From assembly GCA_965242845.1 (NCBI GenBank), contig CBDETC010000002.1, positions 496,001 to 560,000 on the forward strand: a stretch of 64,000 nucleotides of DNA, in the 5' to 3' direction. This document shows positions 53,848 to 62,627 of this stretch, piece by piece. The position numbers and the translations under genes were made by a program. The notes beneath the pieces were generated by a model. That model worked only from the letters and a program-made list of their open reading frames with translations, did not search any database and had not been told where the DNA came from. Position 1 is the first letter of the stretch. Each line of letters starts with the position of its first letter. The stretch comes from RHLJ01 sp965242845 (GTDB taxonomy: Bacteria > Bacteroidota > Rhodothermia > Balneolales > Balneolaceae).

Positions 53848-54981
53848 CTAAAAAGAATATCCGGTTCCTAAATAAATCCCCGTTCCATCTTCTGAAAAAC
53901 CAATTTCAGCCTTCAAGACAAAATCGGGAGTGAAGATAGACATTACTCCCCCTAAACCCAATGTGTACTTGTGATCGCTGAATGCAGAATTCCAATTTTC
54001 ATTTGAGAAAACTCTTCCCCCATCCAGAAACACATGCCCGCCTAAATCAATACTTTTGAAAGGTAAACTAAATAACCATGTTCTTAGCTCCATGGTGTAG
54101 GAAAGAGCATTATCGCTTGTGAAGCGCCGGAATATAAATCCTCTTAAGCTCTCGCTTCCGCCAAGAGCTGGCGTAAGCCAATAAGGCTTATCTCCAATTG
54201 AATTAAGAAACGATAAGCGGGTAGCAAGAGTAATAGCGGGGAACTTCTTTGTAATAGGAGCAAAACCTAATGCAGTAAAATAGTTCTGAGCTACATGGTG
54301 AGTACTTATTCCTGGCGGTGCGTATCTGATTCCTGCATCAATTAAATAACCATTTCCTGCGCGAAACTCTGAGTTTCTCTGATCGATGATTATTCCTAAT
54401 TCCAACAAACTTAAAAAGGCTCCATCTCTACCTTCAATGTTGGCGGTGTTTATAAAATCAGAAGAAGAAGTGCCAAATGGGCTTTCATAAACAAGGCTCA
54501 TTCCCGTTTTCAATTCTATTCTTTTATTCTCATCCCAGGATTCTATAGGGGTTCGAACAACTCCCCCAATATCCACTCTGATCATATCAAACTTATAGAA
54601 ATCAGAAGTATCAAATAGTGCTTCATTATAATCCTGCTCATCAGTATCCCCAAAAAAGTAGTTGTTCAGTCCCCGATTCATGAATCCATAATAAAATACC
54701 CTTCGACCCGAATCGAATGCGTTTATAACATCTCGTGAAGCTAAAAGAGAAAATGCTCCAATAGTCTCATAAGACACACGATATCTTGAAAAACTTTCGA
54801 ATGGGGTGACTGAATCGAAGCCATAGTCATATACGAGCAGGTCGCCAGCTATTTTTATTCCATTATCCGAATTAAATGAGAGCTCTGGTATCGGGGCATA
54901 TTTTGTACCCACCCGGGATGAGTCTTGAGCCAGGGATGAGATTGAACAAAAGAGAAAAGGAACCAGAAGAAAAAATCTCAT
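53848..54981 (-). CDS. POTRA-less Omp85/BamA-type outer-membrane protein (paralogue 2)
   Basis: 377 residues with a signal peptide (about 1-18, ending SSLAQ). It matches the protein at 34716-35861 along its length: PxPELxFNSDxG near the start, the FGTSSSDF region, ALGGSESLRGFIFRRF, ELRTWLFSLPFKSIDLGGHVF, and the ending GIYLGTGYSF. It has no POTRA domains, so it is a barrel only. It is 18 bp downstream of a TPR gene on the same strand, a partner the other paralogue lacks. Its cargo or substrate is unknown. Confidence 0.75.
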   Translation of the reverse strand: MRFFLLVPFLFCSISSLAQDSSRVGTKYAPIPELSFNSDNGIKIAGDLLVYDYGFDSVTPFESFSRYRVSYETIGAFSLLASRDVINAFDSGRRVFYYGFMNRGLNNYFFGDTDEQDYNEALFDTSDFYKFDMIRVDIGGVVRTPIESWDENKRIELKTGMSLVYESPFGTSSSDFINTANIEGRDGAFLSLLELGIIIDQRNSEFRAGNGYLIDAGIRYAPPGISTHHVAQNYFTALGFAPITKKFPAITLATRLSFLNSIGDKPYWLTPALGGSESLRGFIFRRFTSDNALSYTMELRTWLFSLPFKSIDLGGHVFLDGGRVFSNENWNSAFSDHKYTLGLGGVMSIFTPDFVLKAEIGFSEDGTGIYLGTGYSF

Positions 54982-54999
54982 ACTGTTTATGATCGCAAG

Positions 55000-55818
55000 T
55001 TAGCTGTGCTTTTCGATAAGTTTTCTTGCTTCTTCTTTTAAATAGTCATCGTTATGTTGAACATAGGGTAATGTTTGAATAATCCGAAACTGCTCAAGGG
55101 CCTCTTCTTTCTTACCTTGTTCAAGATAAGCCATACCCAACCAAAATCTGTGTGTTGAAATATTATCTAATTCAATGGCCTTATTAAAGTGATCTTCCGC
55201 CTTTTCAAAAGAGCCATCCTGGGACTCTTTGAATAAGACCTTTGAAAGGAATTTGGTAAGCCAACCGAGTTTTGAAACCTCATAGTGCCATCTTCCCAAG
55301 ATATGATGTGCTCTATCATTTTGGGGATGGAGCCGAACTGCATTTTCAGCATATACTCTTACACTATCAGCCAACCTTGCCTTCGTTCTTAGTTTTGAAA
55401 CAGATAGCAAAGCTGCAAATGCTGTAGAAGCAATTTCATGATTCTCATGATCAGTGGAATCTTGGCGAATGGAGGTTTTAGCCCAGCTCAGTCCTTCTCT
55501 GAAAAGGTCTTTCTTATCCCTGGTTTCGCTTGCTACATCATCATAAGTTGTATCTCCCCATTCCAGGTAACGAAGCGCTATTCTCCTGGATACAGGTCCC
55601 ACTTCTTCACAATCGGAGCTATGTTCAAGTAAAAAATCAATCTCTGCTCCTTCGCCAAGACGAGCTTTCGTACTATCCGATTCTATAAAAAGGTTTTGTA
55701 CACATTCTGAATGATCCCAATATTTTGGTAACTCATCGGTACTCAGAGTATCAACTTCTTGACCAATTATTGTACTACTTACCGCAAGCAGAATTATACA
55801 TGTACTTAATAGCCGCAA
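55000..55818 (-). CDS. Secreted TPR protein resembling the RMDN family
   Basis: 272 residues from a TTG start preceded by a good Shine-Dalgarno (gaggaa, nine bases upstream). The signal peptide is about 1-19 (ending STIIGQ). TPR helices follow; AHHILGRWHYEVSKLGWLTK, then FEKAEDHFNKAIELDN and FWLGMAYLEQGKKEEALEQF, recall the TPR region of RMDN (regulator of microtubule dynamics) proteins, bacterial homologues of which are common. It is encoded 18 bp before the POTRA-less Omp85 gene, so the two could act together at the envelope. Its role is unknown. Confidence 0.65.
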   Translation of the reverse strand: MRLLSTCIILLAVSSTIIGQEVDTLSTDELPKYWDHSECVQNLFIESDSTKARLGEGAEIDFLLEHSSDCEEVGPVSRRIALRYLEWGDTTYDDVASETRDKKDLFREGLSWAKTSIRQDSTDHENHEIASTAFAALLSVSKLRTKARLADSVRVYAENAVRLHPQNDRAHHILGRWHYEVSKLGWLTKFLSKVLFKESQDGSFEKAEDHFNKAIELDNISTHRFWLGMAYLEQGKKEEALEQFRIIQTLPYVQHNDDYLKEEARKLIEKHS

Positions 55819-55987
55819 TATCTTTATTTCCTCACTAAATTTGCATCTGTTAGATGGACAAACACTCTGTTAAGAGCTTTATTATTCCGAAACTAAAATA
55901 CGGGGCTAATTCTGCGATTACCACCTGATTAATTATTTAGTTTTCTTATCACGCATTGAGACCAATCAATAAAAGTATCCTGTTCTT

Positions 55988-56938
55988 TTATAGACTGTCC
56001 TTGATACCAGGTTTCTTTTTCTCTACATGATGAATGTTTAACAACTCACCCAAAAAACCTGTAGAGAAAAACTGTACTCCTAGCACCATCAATAAAATCC
56101 CTAAGAAAAGAAGTGGCCGATTTCCTATCCCCATATCAAAAAATAACCGAAGAACTGCCATATAGATGTTAATCGCACCACCGACCAATAAAAGAAGTAT
56201 TCCGATACTCCCAAAGAAATGCATCGGTTTTTGTAAATATCTCTGAACAAAGAGAATGGTTGTCAAATCAAGGAAACCATTTATAAATCTTGATAACCCG
56301 AATTTTGTACTTCCATACTTTCTAGGATGGTGTTTAACCACTTTTTCAGTGATAGCTGTAAAGCCCTCTTTTTTAGCCAGCATGGGAACGTATCGATGTA
56401 GCTCACCATACAAGTAAATACTCTTCACTACCTCAGATTTATAGGCTTTGAGACCACAATTGAAATCATGAAGCTTTATTCCAGTCGCTCTTCGGGTAAC
56501 AAAATTGAAAAACTTTGATGGGATGGTTTTACTGATCGGGTCAAATCGCTCTTTCTTCCAGCCACTTACTAAATCATGACCTTCTTCAAGCATTTGAATC
56601 ATCTCTGGAACTTCATCAGGATCATCCTGAAGATCCGCATCCATGGTAACTACATATTTACCTGAAGCGGCTTCGAATCCTGCCTGCAGAGCAACACTTT
56701 TTCCCTGGTTATTCCGAAAAGATATACCCCTGATATAATTCCCTTTTTCGCCGAGGCTCTTGATTACTCTCCAGGACTCATCAGTAGAACCATCATCAAC
56801 AAATATTATCTCATACGAGTATTTCTCTTTCAAAGAAGATTCAATAGCTTTCTCTAGTTCTGGCAATGATTCTTCTTCATTGAAAAGCGGAACTACTATA
56901 CTGATATCAAATAGAAAATTGTTTTCTTCTACTGGCAA
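55988..56938 (-). CDS. GT2 glycosyltransferase, dolichol-phosphate-mannose/GtrB type
   Basis: 316 residues. The GT-A domain has VDDGSTDES (47-55) and DADLQDDPDE (100-109), the donor- and metal-binding motifs. Two membrane helices follow at about 232-258 and 272-296, ending in a cytoplasmic basic tail (HHVEKKKPGIKDSL). Enzymes of this kind transfer a sugar from a nucleotide to undecaprenyl phosphate for use in LPS or glycan modification. No partner gene adjoins. It is divergent from the MerR gene 79 bp away. Confidence 0.88.
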   Translation of the reverse strand: MPVEENNFLFDISIVVPLFNEEESLPELEKAIESSLKEKYSYEIIFVDDGSTDESWRVIKSLGEKGNYIRGISFRNNQGKSVALQAGFEAASGKYVVTMDADLQDDPDEVPEMIQMLEEGHDLVSGWKKERFDPISKTIPSKFFNFVTRRATGIKLHDFNCGLKAYKSEVVKSIYLYGELHRYVPMLAKKEGFTAITEKVVKHHPRKYGSTKFGLSRFINGFLDLTTILFVQRYLQKPMHFFGSIGILLLLVGGAINIYMAVLRLFFDMGIGNRPLLFLGILLMVLGVQFFSTGFLGELLNIHHVEKKKPGIKDSL

Positions 56939-57017
56939 AATGGAGTCTTTTAAAAAAGTTTAGAAATGATTTTCTTGTTGATTAGAAAACTGTGCTAAAA
57001 TACACTTTCTTAATACT

Positions 57018-57344
57018 ATGAAAAAATTGTATTACTCAATGGGTGAAGTAACGAAGCTAACTGGCTTAGCTCCACATATTCTTCGGAATTGGGAAAAAAC
57101 CTACTCTCAATTAAGCCCTAAAAAGAATAGTGCAGGAAACAGAACTTATCGAGAAGAAGACGTTAATCTGATTTTTAGAATCAAAGAGCTTTTGGAAGAA
57201 AAAAAATATACCAGCGAAGGGGTTAAGAAAGTACTAAATGGGAATGTTGAGGAAACGACCGAAGCAAGTTCCATCTCTCCAGATTTAAGAAAAGACCTTA
57301 CTGAGATGAAGGTGTTCTTGAACAACCTTTTGGAGAAGCTCTAG
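57018..57344 (+). CDS. MerR-family transcriptional regulator
   Basis: 108 residues, short for the family. The N-terminal winged helix is typical (YSMGEVTKLTGLAPHILRNW then EKTYSQLSPKKNSAGNRTYR and a helix ENVxLIFRIKELLEEKKYTS). No ligand-binding Cys pair is visible, and only a short C-terminal helix remains, which puts it among the MlrA/CarA-type rather than metal-sensing members. Its stop overlaps the ctaA 3' end by 4 bp. The targets are unknown; heme genes next to it are possible ones. Confidence 0.85.
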   Translation: MKKLYYSMGEVTKLTGLAPHILRNWEKTYSQLSPKKNSAGNRTYREEDVNLIFRIKELLEEKKYTSEGVKKVLNGNVEETTEASSISPDLRKDLTEMKVFLNNLLEKL

Positions 57345-58270
57345 TCAGAAGCTCTAAGACGAATCATAAGCAACATTAAGAACTGCGCACACACCATCAG
57401 TGCTATTCCTACAAGGTGAACTACCTGAAATACTGGAGGCATATCAAAGTACTCCAATACTATTCCCGCTAAAATTTGGGAAAGGATAAGAGCAAAATTC
57501 AGATAAATAATTTTCGAGATTATACCAGTGACCCTTTGCTGATAATTCAAGAATAAGAGCATAACACCAGCAATTAATACCAGCCAGGAAAAACTGCGGT
57601 GCGTTAAAAAAATCTCTCCTATCTGTGGGATCCATTCTGACCTGGGAGGTACCATGTTTTGAGATTCCTTGATTACATCTACAGCTTCTCTCACCTGTGT
57701 ACCAAGAACGAGTTGTACCAAAGTCAGGCCTAATAACAAAGAGCCTACTAAGAATAGCTTCTTTTTTACCGTTTCTGATAATTCAACTTTAATAAATTCT
57801 GAAGTCGACTTAAAACTGGCATAAACGAGTACATTTACTATCACAAGGGCTAGCATCATATGGATAGTAATCATCCATTCACTTAAGCCTGTTTTAACTA
57901 CCTGCCCACCTAGCCAACCCTGAACTAAAACAAGAATAAATGCGGTCCCAGAGCTATAAAAAACACTTGGGGTAGTTTTTCTATAGCGGAAAGATCGAAG
58001 GAAAGTAGCAATAATAAGTAATCCAATAACTACTCCAACCAACCTGTTCACATACTCAATCCATGTTTTCCAGACATTGAATTGAGAGGCATCAAAACCT
58101 GCTGGTAAATCAGCTACATTAGTAGGAGGAATCCATGTTCCAAAACATTTAGGCCAATCAGGACACCCTAATCCTGCTCCAGCTGCCCTAACCAGACCTC
58201 CTACCAGAATTAGAAATAATGTGGCGAATACAGTTGCGAAAGCCGTCTTTTGGTAGGCATTTAATTTCAT
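57341..58270 (-). CDS. ctaA: Heme A synthase (CtaA/COX15)
   Basis: 309 residues with about eight membrane helices. It converts heme O to heme A for aa3-type cytochrome oxidase. The N-terminal loop has the conserved Cys pair at 36 and 42 (GLGCPDWPKCFG), and histidines in the helices (IHMMLALVI, LTHRSF, VVHLVGIAL) are the usual heme ligands. It is divergent from ctaB (78-bp gap), the preceding step, so both may share a regulatory region. It ends 4 bp inside the convergent MerR gene. Confidence 0.92.
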   Translation of the reverse strand: MKLNAYQKTAFATVFATLFLILVGGLVRAAGAGLGCPDWPKCFGTWIPPTNVADLPAGFDASQFNVWKTWIEYVNRLVGVVIGLLIIATFLRSFRYRKTTPSVFYSSGTAFILVLVQGWLGGQVVKTGLSEWMITIHMMLALVIVNVLVYASFKSTSEFIKVELSETVKKKLFLVGSLLLGLTLVQLVLGTQVREAVDVIKESQNMVPPRSEWIPQIGEIFLTHRSFSWLVLIAGVMLLFLNYQQRVTGIISKIIYLNFALILSQILAGIVLEYFDMPPVFQVVHLVGIALMVCAQFLMLLMIRLRASD

Positions 58271-58348
58271 GAACGATGATCTATCAAAATTGGGTTGAAT
58301 TAGCTATCTTTTATGCCTTTGAAATTACGCTTCTAGACAACTAAATAC
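58271..58348. promoter_or_regulatory. Divergent ctaA/ctaB control region
   Basis: This 78-bp gap separates two divergently transcribed heme A genes and must hold both promoters. It is AT-rich; no clear operator or consensus box was identified by eye. Confidence 0.4.
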
Positions 58349-59254
58349 ATGCACTCAAACCAAGAAAAAGTCGCCGTTCAGCGTTCCTTTTCGGAGATTA
58401 TTTCTGATTACTATCAACTAACCAAACCAGGGATTACTTTCGCTGTTTTAATAAGCATGTTGGTAGGCTTTGTAGTTGGAAGTGCGGGTTCCATCGATTT
58501 TATGACTATGGTTCATGCTTTGATTGGCACCTATTTAATTGCTGCTGGAACCGGGGCTCACAACCAGTTCATGGAGCGCAACCTGGATGGTTTAATGAAG
58601 CGTACTGAATCCAGGCCTTTACCTACACAACGAGTGCCTGCTCAAAAAGGAGCTATCTTTTCTCTTACTCTTCTATTTAGTGGGCTTACTTATTTGGTAT
58701 TAATGGTGAACGCCGTCGCCGGGTTGGTTTCATTTGCGACAGCGTTTATTTATCTAGCTGCATATACCCCGTTAAAGCGTGTTTCTGCATTTAACATTAT
58801 GATAGGAGCAATTCCCGGCGCATTACCCCCTGTTGGCGGCTGGGCAGCAGCTACGGGTACTATTTCTGATCCAGGTATGTGGCTATTCTTTGGAATTTTG
58901 TTCTTGTGGCAAATTCCTCATGTAATGGCTATCGCGTGGATGTACAAAGATGACTATTCTGGAGCAGGATTTAAGATGCTACCTAAGAATGATACAGAAG
59001 GAAAGAAAACCGCGTTTTATGCTATTCTTTGTACCCTTCTTCTATTCCCATTAAGCTACTTTGTGTACCAGCTAGATGTCTCCGGAATTATTTTCCTTGT
59101 TCTCAGTGCGCTATTGGCCATAATGTTCCTGATCTATAGCATTCGTTTTGCAAGAGAAAGAAATCGGTTAAATGCACGGAAGCTTATGTTCGCTTCCATT
59201 ATTTATCTACCAATGGTTTGGGTAGCGGTATTTATCGATGCTCTAATTTTATGA
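58349..59254 (+). CDS. ctaB: Protoheme IX farnesyltransferase (heme O synthase)
   Basis: 301 residues with about nine membrane helices. It attaches farnesyl to heme B, giving heme O, which CtaA then turns into heme A. The UbiA-family prenyl-diphosphate motif is clear: NQFMERNLDGLMKRTESRPL (around residues 74-93), and the second Asp-rich stretch lies at about 205-225 (MYKDDYSGAGFKMLP). The 3' end overlaps the convergent RDD gene by 6 bp. The presence of both heme A genes implies an aa3-type oxidase elsewhere in the genome. Confidence 0.93.
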   Translation: MHSNQEKVAVQRSFSEIISDYYQLTKPGITFAVLISMLVGFVVGSAGSIDFMTMVHALIGTYLIAAGTGAHNQFMERNLDGLMKRTESRPLPTQRVPAQKGAIFSLTLLFSGLTYLVLMVNAVAGLVSFATAFIYLAAYTPLKRVSAFNIMIGAIPGALPPVGGWAAATGTISDPGMWLFFGILFLWQIPHVMAIAWMYKDDYSGAGFKMLPKNDTEGKKTAFYAILCTLLLFPLSYFVYQLDVSGIIFLVLSALLAIMFLIYSIRFARERNRLNARKLMFASIIYLPMVWVAVFIDALIL

Positions 59255-60004
59255 TCGATGAAGTTGGTTGTAATCATCAATCACTTTTTTTAGAAACTCG
59301 TCCGCATTCTCCTCTTGCTTTGTTATCCCCACCTTATTCTGAATAATATTTGCGGTACGTTGAACCATTACAAACCAGGTGGTGTAATCATAGCCCTTCT
59401 TTGCAGCTAAAACTTCTTTGATCGTCCGTATATCCTCATCCTTTAACTCTACTACTTCAGGATAACTTGCCTCGAATTCCTTTTCCAGCTCCGCATAAAT
59501 AGTATCGGTAAGCTTTACTTTTTTAGTAGTCTTAATTACGCACGTTTTCGCCGCGATATCGCCTAAACGTTGTCCTTTTCCATTCATAAGAACAGTGATA
59601 AATGCAACCATTCCACTGGTAAGTGTGATCTCGAGAAGACGAAACATCCACCTGATCACGTAATTTCCCAGTGTAGGGTTAGTCCCATCTACGCGAACAA
59701 CCCGTAAACCCATCAACCACTTGCCAAATGATTTACCGTTCCAAACCACCTCAAAAATCAGGTGATAGAAAAAAGAAGGAATCACATATACCATGAAAAA
59801 AATCCACTGGTTTTCTTCTGTAAATGTGTTGAAGCTTTCATTTAAATCGGCAATGGCACCAAATGCCGCAACTACTATCAAATAAAAACCAATGAGCGCA
59901 AATCCGTCCAACAGAAAGGCAATGAGCCGGTCTCCTATTGGCGCTGGATTGTAGTTTAATTTAACATGCTGAGTAGTCTCTACCCCAATTTGATTCGTAG
60001 CCAA
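59249..60004 (-). CDS. RDD-family membrane protein
   Basis: 251 residues. The RDD domain covers about residues 18-145: PIGDRLIAFLLDGFALIG in the first helix, FEVVWNGKSFGKWLMGLRV and a helix after NYVIRWMFRLLEI. The last 100 residues are soluble and helical (EASYPEVVELKDEDIRTIKE), longer than in most RDD proteins. It is divergent from the SpoIIM-type gene 94 bp away, and RDD genes are commonly found with SpoIIM and MoxR genes. The function of the family is largely unknown; transport has been proposed. Confidence 0.8.
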   Translation of the reverse strand: MATNQIGVETTQHVKLNYNPAPIGDRLIAFLLDGFALIGFYLIVVAAFGAIADLNESFNTFTEENQWIFFMVYVIPSFFYHLIFEVVWNGKSFGKWLMGLRVVRVDGTNPTLGNYVIRWMFRLLEITLTSGMVAFITVLMNGKGQRLGDIAAKTCVIKTTKKVKLTDTIYAELEKEFEASYPEVVELKDEDIRTIKEVLAAKKGYDYTTWFVMVQRTANIIQNKVGITKQEENADEFLKKVIDDYNQLHRS

Positions 60005-60098
60005 TCTGGTTTCTATTTATTATTAAAAACACTTACTATGAGCCAAAAGATACACCATTTATCCTGAGTGAAAAAAAGAACATCAAGAAAAGAATTGC

Positions 60099-61076
60099 AT
60101 GCGTGAGGTCACCTTTCTTCGAAAAAATGCTGATAAGTGGAAATCTTTTGAAGCCCAGCTAAAAAACTATAAAAAAGAGACCGGTGATGAACTAGCTGAA
60201 CTTTATATCGAACTGAATAATGATCTGGCTTATGCTCAAAGCTGTTTCGAAGGTTCAAAAACTACTCAGTATTTGAATGACCTTTCTATCCAGGCACACA
60301 ATACTATTTACAAGAACCGGAAAGAAAGTGGGTCAAGGTTCATAACTTTTTGGAGAGATGAAATACCGGAAATCTTTTCATATCGCTTAAAGGAACTCTT
60401 TGCTTCCGTCTTTATTTTTGTCCTTTTTTGTTTAATCGGCGCCGTTTCCCAACAGAACGATAGTTCGTTTGCACGTATGATTCTAGGAGATGCATATGTG
60501 AATATGACACTCACTAATATTGAAATGGACGACCCTTTGGCTGTGTATAAGAAGCATACCCAGTTAAATATGTTCTTTGCCATAACCTTCAACAACATCA
60601 GGGTATCTTTTATCAATTTTATCTTAGGAGTATTTACTGCATTTGGAACGGGTTGGATTATGCTTAAGAATGGAATTATGGTGGGCGTCTTCCTCACTTT
60701 TTTTCAAAGCTACGATCTTTTTTCAGAAGCTATGCTGGTAGTTTTTATTCACGGAGCACTTGAGTTGAGTGCTATTACCATTTCAGGAGCAGCTGGATTT
60801 GCATTGGGAAACAGTTTTTTATTCCCAGGCACCTACAAACGCAGACAAGCATTCGCAAAGGGTGTAAAGGATGGAATCAAGATGTTGATCAGTCTAATTC
60901 CGGTTTTCATTGCTGCAGGCTTTCTTGAATCATTTGTAACCCGGTATACTGAAATGCCATTATTTTTGAGTCTATTTATCATTTTGGGGTCGTTTGCATT
61001 TATCATTGGATATTATTTTGTAGCTCCCATAAACATCTATCGAAAAAGAAACGCTCTCGCTCATGCTAACATTTGA
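60099..61076 (+). CDS. SpoIIM-like membrane protein
   Basis: 325 residues. A cytoplasmic helical N-terminus (RKNADKWKSFEAQLKNYKKE) is followed by about six membrane helices. The middle has NIRVSFINFILGVFTAFGTG and HGALELSAITISGAAGFALG, motifs of the SpoIIM/stage II sporulation M family. Homologues in non-sporulating bacteria, as here, are found with RDD and MoxR genes. It is the first gene of the plus-strand cluster to 64000 and overlaps the next gene by 14 bp. Its function here is not known. Confidence 0.78.
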   Translation: MREVTFLRKNADKWKSFEAQLKNYKKETGDELAELYIELNNDLAYAQSCFEGSKTTQYLNDLSIQAHNTIYKNRKESGSRFITFWRDEIPEIFSYRLKELFASVFIFVLFCLIGAVSQQNDSSFARMILGDAYVNMTLTNIEMDDPLAVYKKHTQLNMFFAITFNNIRVSFINFILGVFTAFGTGWIMLKNGIMVGVFLTFFQSYDLFSEAMLVVFIHGALELSAITISGAAGFALGNSFLFPGTYKRRQAFAKGVKDGIKMLISLIPVFIAAGFLESFVTRYTEMPLFLSLFIILGSFAFIIGYYFVAPINIYRKRNALAHANI

Positions 61077-61896
61077 CCATAAGAGAACCAGGGATTTAGG
61101 AGACATACTAACCGACACCTTTCAATACATAAGGGTTTACTATAAGTCTCTTCTAAAAGGACTACTCTTTTTTGTTGCTCCGCTTTATTTAGTTCAGGCT
61201 TTTTTGATGGAGGGATATTCTTCCGAGTTTTTTGCGAATATCTTTAATCCTTCGGCCACACCTGATCTAAGTGAACTTTTTGGATGGCAATACTTTGCAA
61301 GTATCGGAATCACCCTTCTTGCTTATGCGGTATTATCTATCGTTGCTCTCAACCACTTGAATTTTACTGAAGATGATACAGAGCCAACAACTACCGATTT
61401 ACTGGAAGACTCCGGCATCTTACTTGCCAGGTTTATTGGTCTCTATTTAGTAATGATGTTCATTCTATTCTTTTCGGCGCTATTCTTCCTTATCCCAGCT
61501 TTATTTTTTGGAATTCGATTAAGCCTTGCTTCAGCCGTAATTGTTCTTGAAAAGAAAGGAGTTTTTGAATCCCTTGGTCGATCATGGGAATTAACCCAAA
61601 ATTACTGGTGGGCTACCTTTGCACTGTTTTTCATTATGTACATCATTGTGCTTTTTACAAGTTATGTACTCATTCTACCATCAACCATTTTATCTATCTT
61701 TTTTGTGGATACAGGCACATTAAACGATGCCCAGGGGTTGTCGACCGTCTTCACAATTATTACAGCGATTTCAACTGCTATCAGTTCTTTGTTTACTTGT
61801 CTGTTTCACATTTCATTCGCTCTTCAATACTATAATCTGGTTGAACGAAAAGAAGGCGGGAGTTTACGGGCTAAAATTGAGGGGTTGGTCGATTAG
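61063..61896 (+). CDS. Multi-pass membrane protein in the SpoIIM/MoxR cluster
   Basis: 277 residues with about six hydrophobic segments; the N-terminus is short (TFDHKRTRDLGDILTDTFQY). A GGPxx-free pattern with LGRSWELTQNYWWATFALFF near residues 168-187 resembles the YciC/DUF4013-like membrane proteins found beside such clusters. It overlaps the SpoIIM-like gene by 14 bp and lies 2 bp before the next gene, so it is part of an operon. No catalytic motif is visible. Confidence 0.6.
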   Translation: MLTFDHKRTRDLGDILTDTFQYIRVYYKSLLKGLLFFVAPLYLVQAFLMEGYSSEFFANIFNPSATPDLSELFGWQYFASIGITLLAYAVLSIVALNHLNFTEDDTEPTTTDLLEDSGILLARFIGLYLVMMFILFFSALFFLIPALFFGIRLSLASAVIVLEKKGVFESLGRSWELTQNYWWATFALFFIMYIIVLFTSYVLILPSTILSIFFVDTGTLNDAQGLSTVFTIITAISTAISSLFTCLFHISFALQYYNLVERKEGGSLRAKIEGLVD

Positions 61897-61898
61897 TA

Positions 61899-62627
61899 AT
61901 GAATCGAATTGTACCCGGTTTTTTATTGGCTCTATTCCTGGTGCTTTTTGCAACAAGCTACTCTGCTCACGCCCAAGATTCCTTATCGGTAAAAGAAGAT
62001 CTTGAATCGGAAATAGAAGTTCGTCTACCTGATCCAACTATTATCCAGGAATTCGCTGAAGACCCTGATTTTAGGTATGAAGGACTCCCTGAAAACCCGG
62101 ATTCTTTAAGAGACCGGTTGGTCAACCTCCTATTCCGGTGGGCTAATTTCCTGTTTGGTAACCCGGTAGGAAATTTTTTACTACGGGTTGTACTCTATGG
62201 ATTTGTAATCGGTCTCGTGCTTGCAATTATAAATCAGGCAATAGGTGGTAATCTGATAAACATCTTCAATAAAAAGAAAACGGGCAATGCTTTTGACCTG
62301 GCCATTCAGGAACAGCATATCGATGATATTGACCTCCAGGCTTTGCTGAACGAAGCTCTATCTAGTTCTAACTTTTCAGTTGCTACCCGATATATATATC
62401 TGATCGTGCTAAAACTGTTAAACGAGAAAGAACTTATTACATGGAGTATTGAGAAAACGAATTTCGATTATGAAAGGGAGTTGTCCGGACACAGATTATC
62501 CAATTCTTTTAACTCCCTCACCTATTATTATGAATATGTTGAATATGGTGATTTCAAAATAGACAAAGCTAAATTTACCCAGGTAAAAGCTTTGTATGAT
62601 GATCTTCAAAATGAGTTAAGTACATGA
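61899..62627 (+). CDS. DUF4129-like protein with signal peptide and one membrane helix
   Basis: 242 residues. A signal peptide of about 25 residues (ending SAHAQ) is followed by an acidic external segment, one membrane helix (about 97-119) and a cytoplasmic helical domain. That domain contains ALLNEALSSSNFSVATRYIY and FDYERELSGHRLSNSFNSLT, as in the DUF4129 family. In other bacteria DUF4129 genes stand with MoxR, DUF58 and transglutaminase-like genes. It overlaps the next gene by 4 bp. The biochemical role is unknown. Confidence 0.7.
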   Translation: MNRIVPGFLLALFLVLFATSYSAHAQDSLSVKEDLESEIEVRLPDPTIIQEFAEDPDFRYEGLPENPDSLRDRLVNLLFRWANFLFGNPVGNFLLRVVLYGFVIGLVLAIINQAIGGNLINIFNKKKTGNAFDLAIQEQHIDDIDLQALLNEALSSSNFSVATRYIYLIVLKLLNEKELITWSIEKTNFDYERELSGHRLSNSFNSLTYYYEYVEYGDFKIDKAKFTQVKALYDDLQNELST

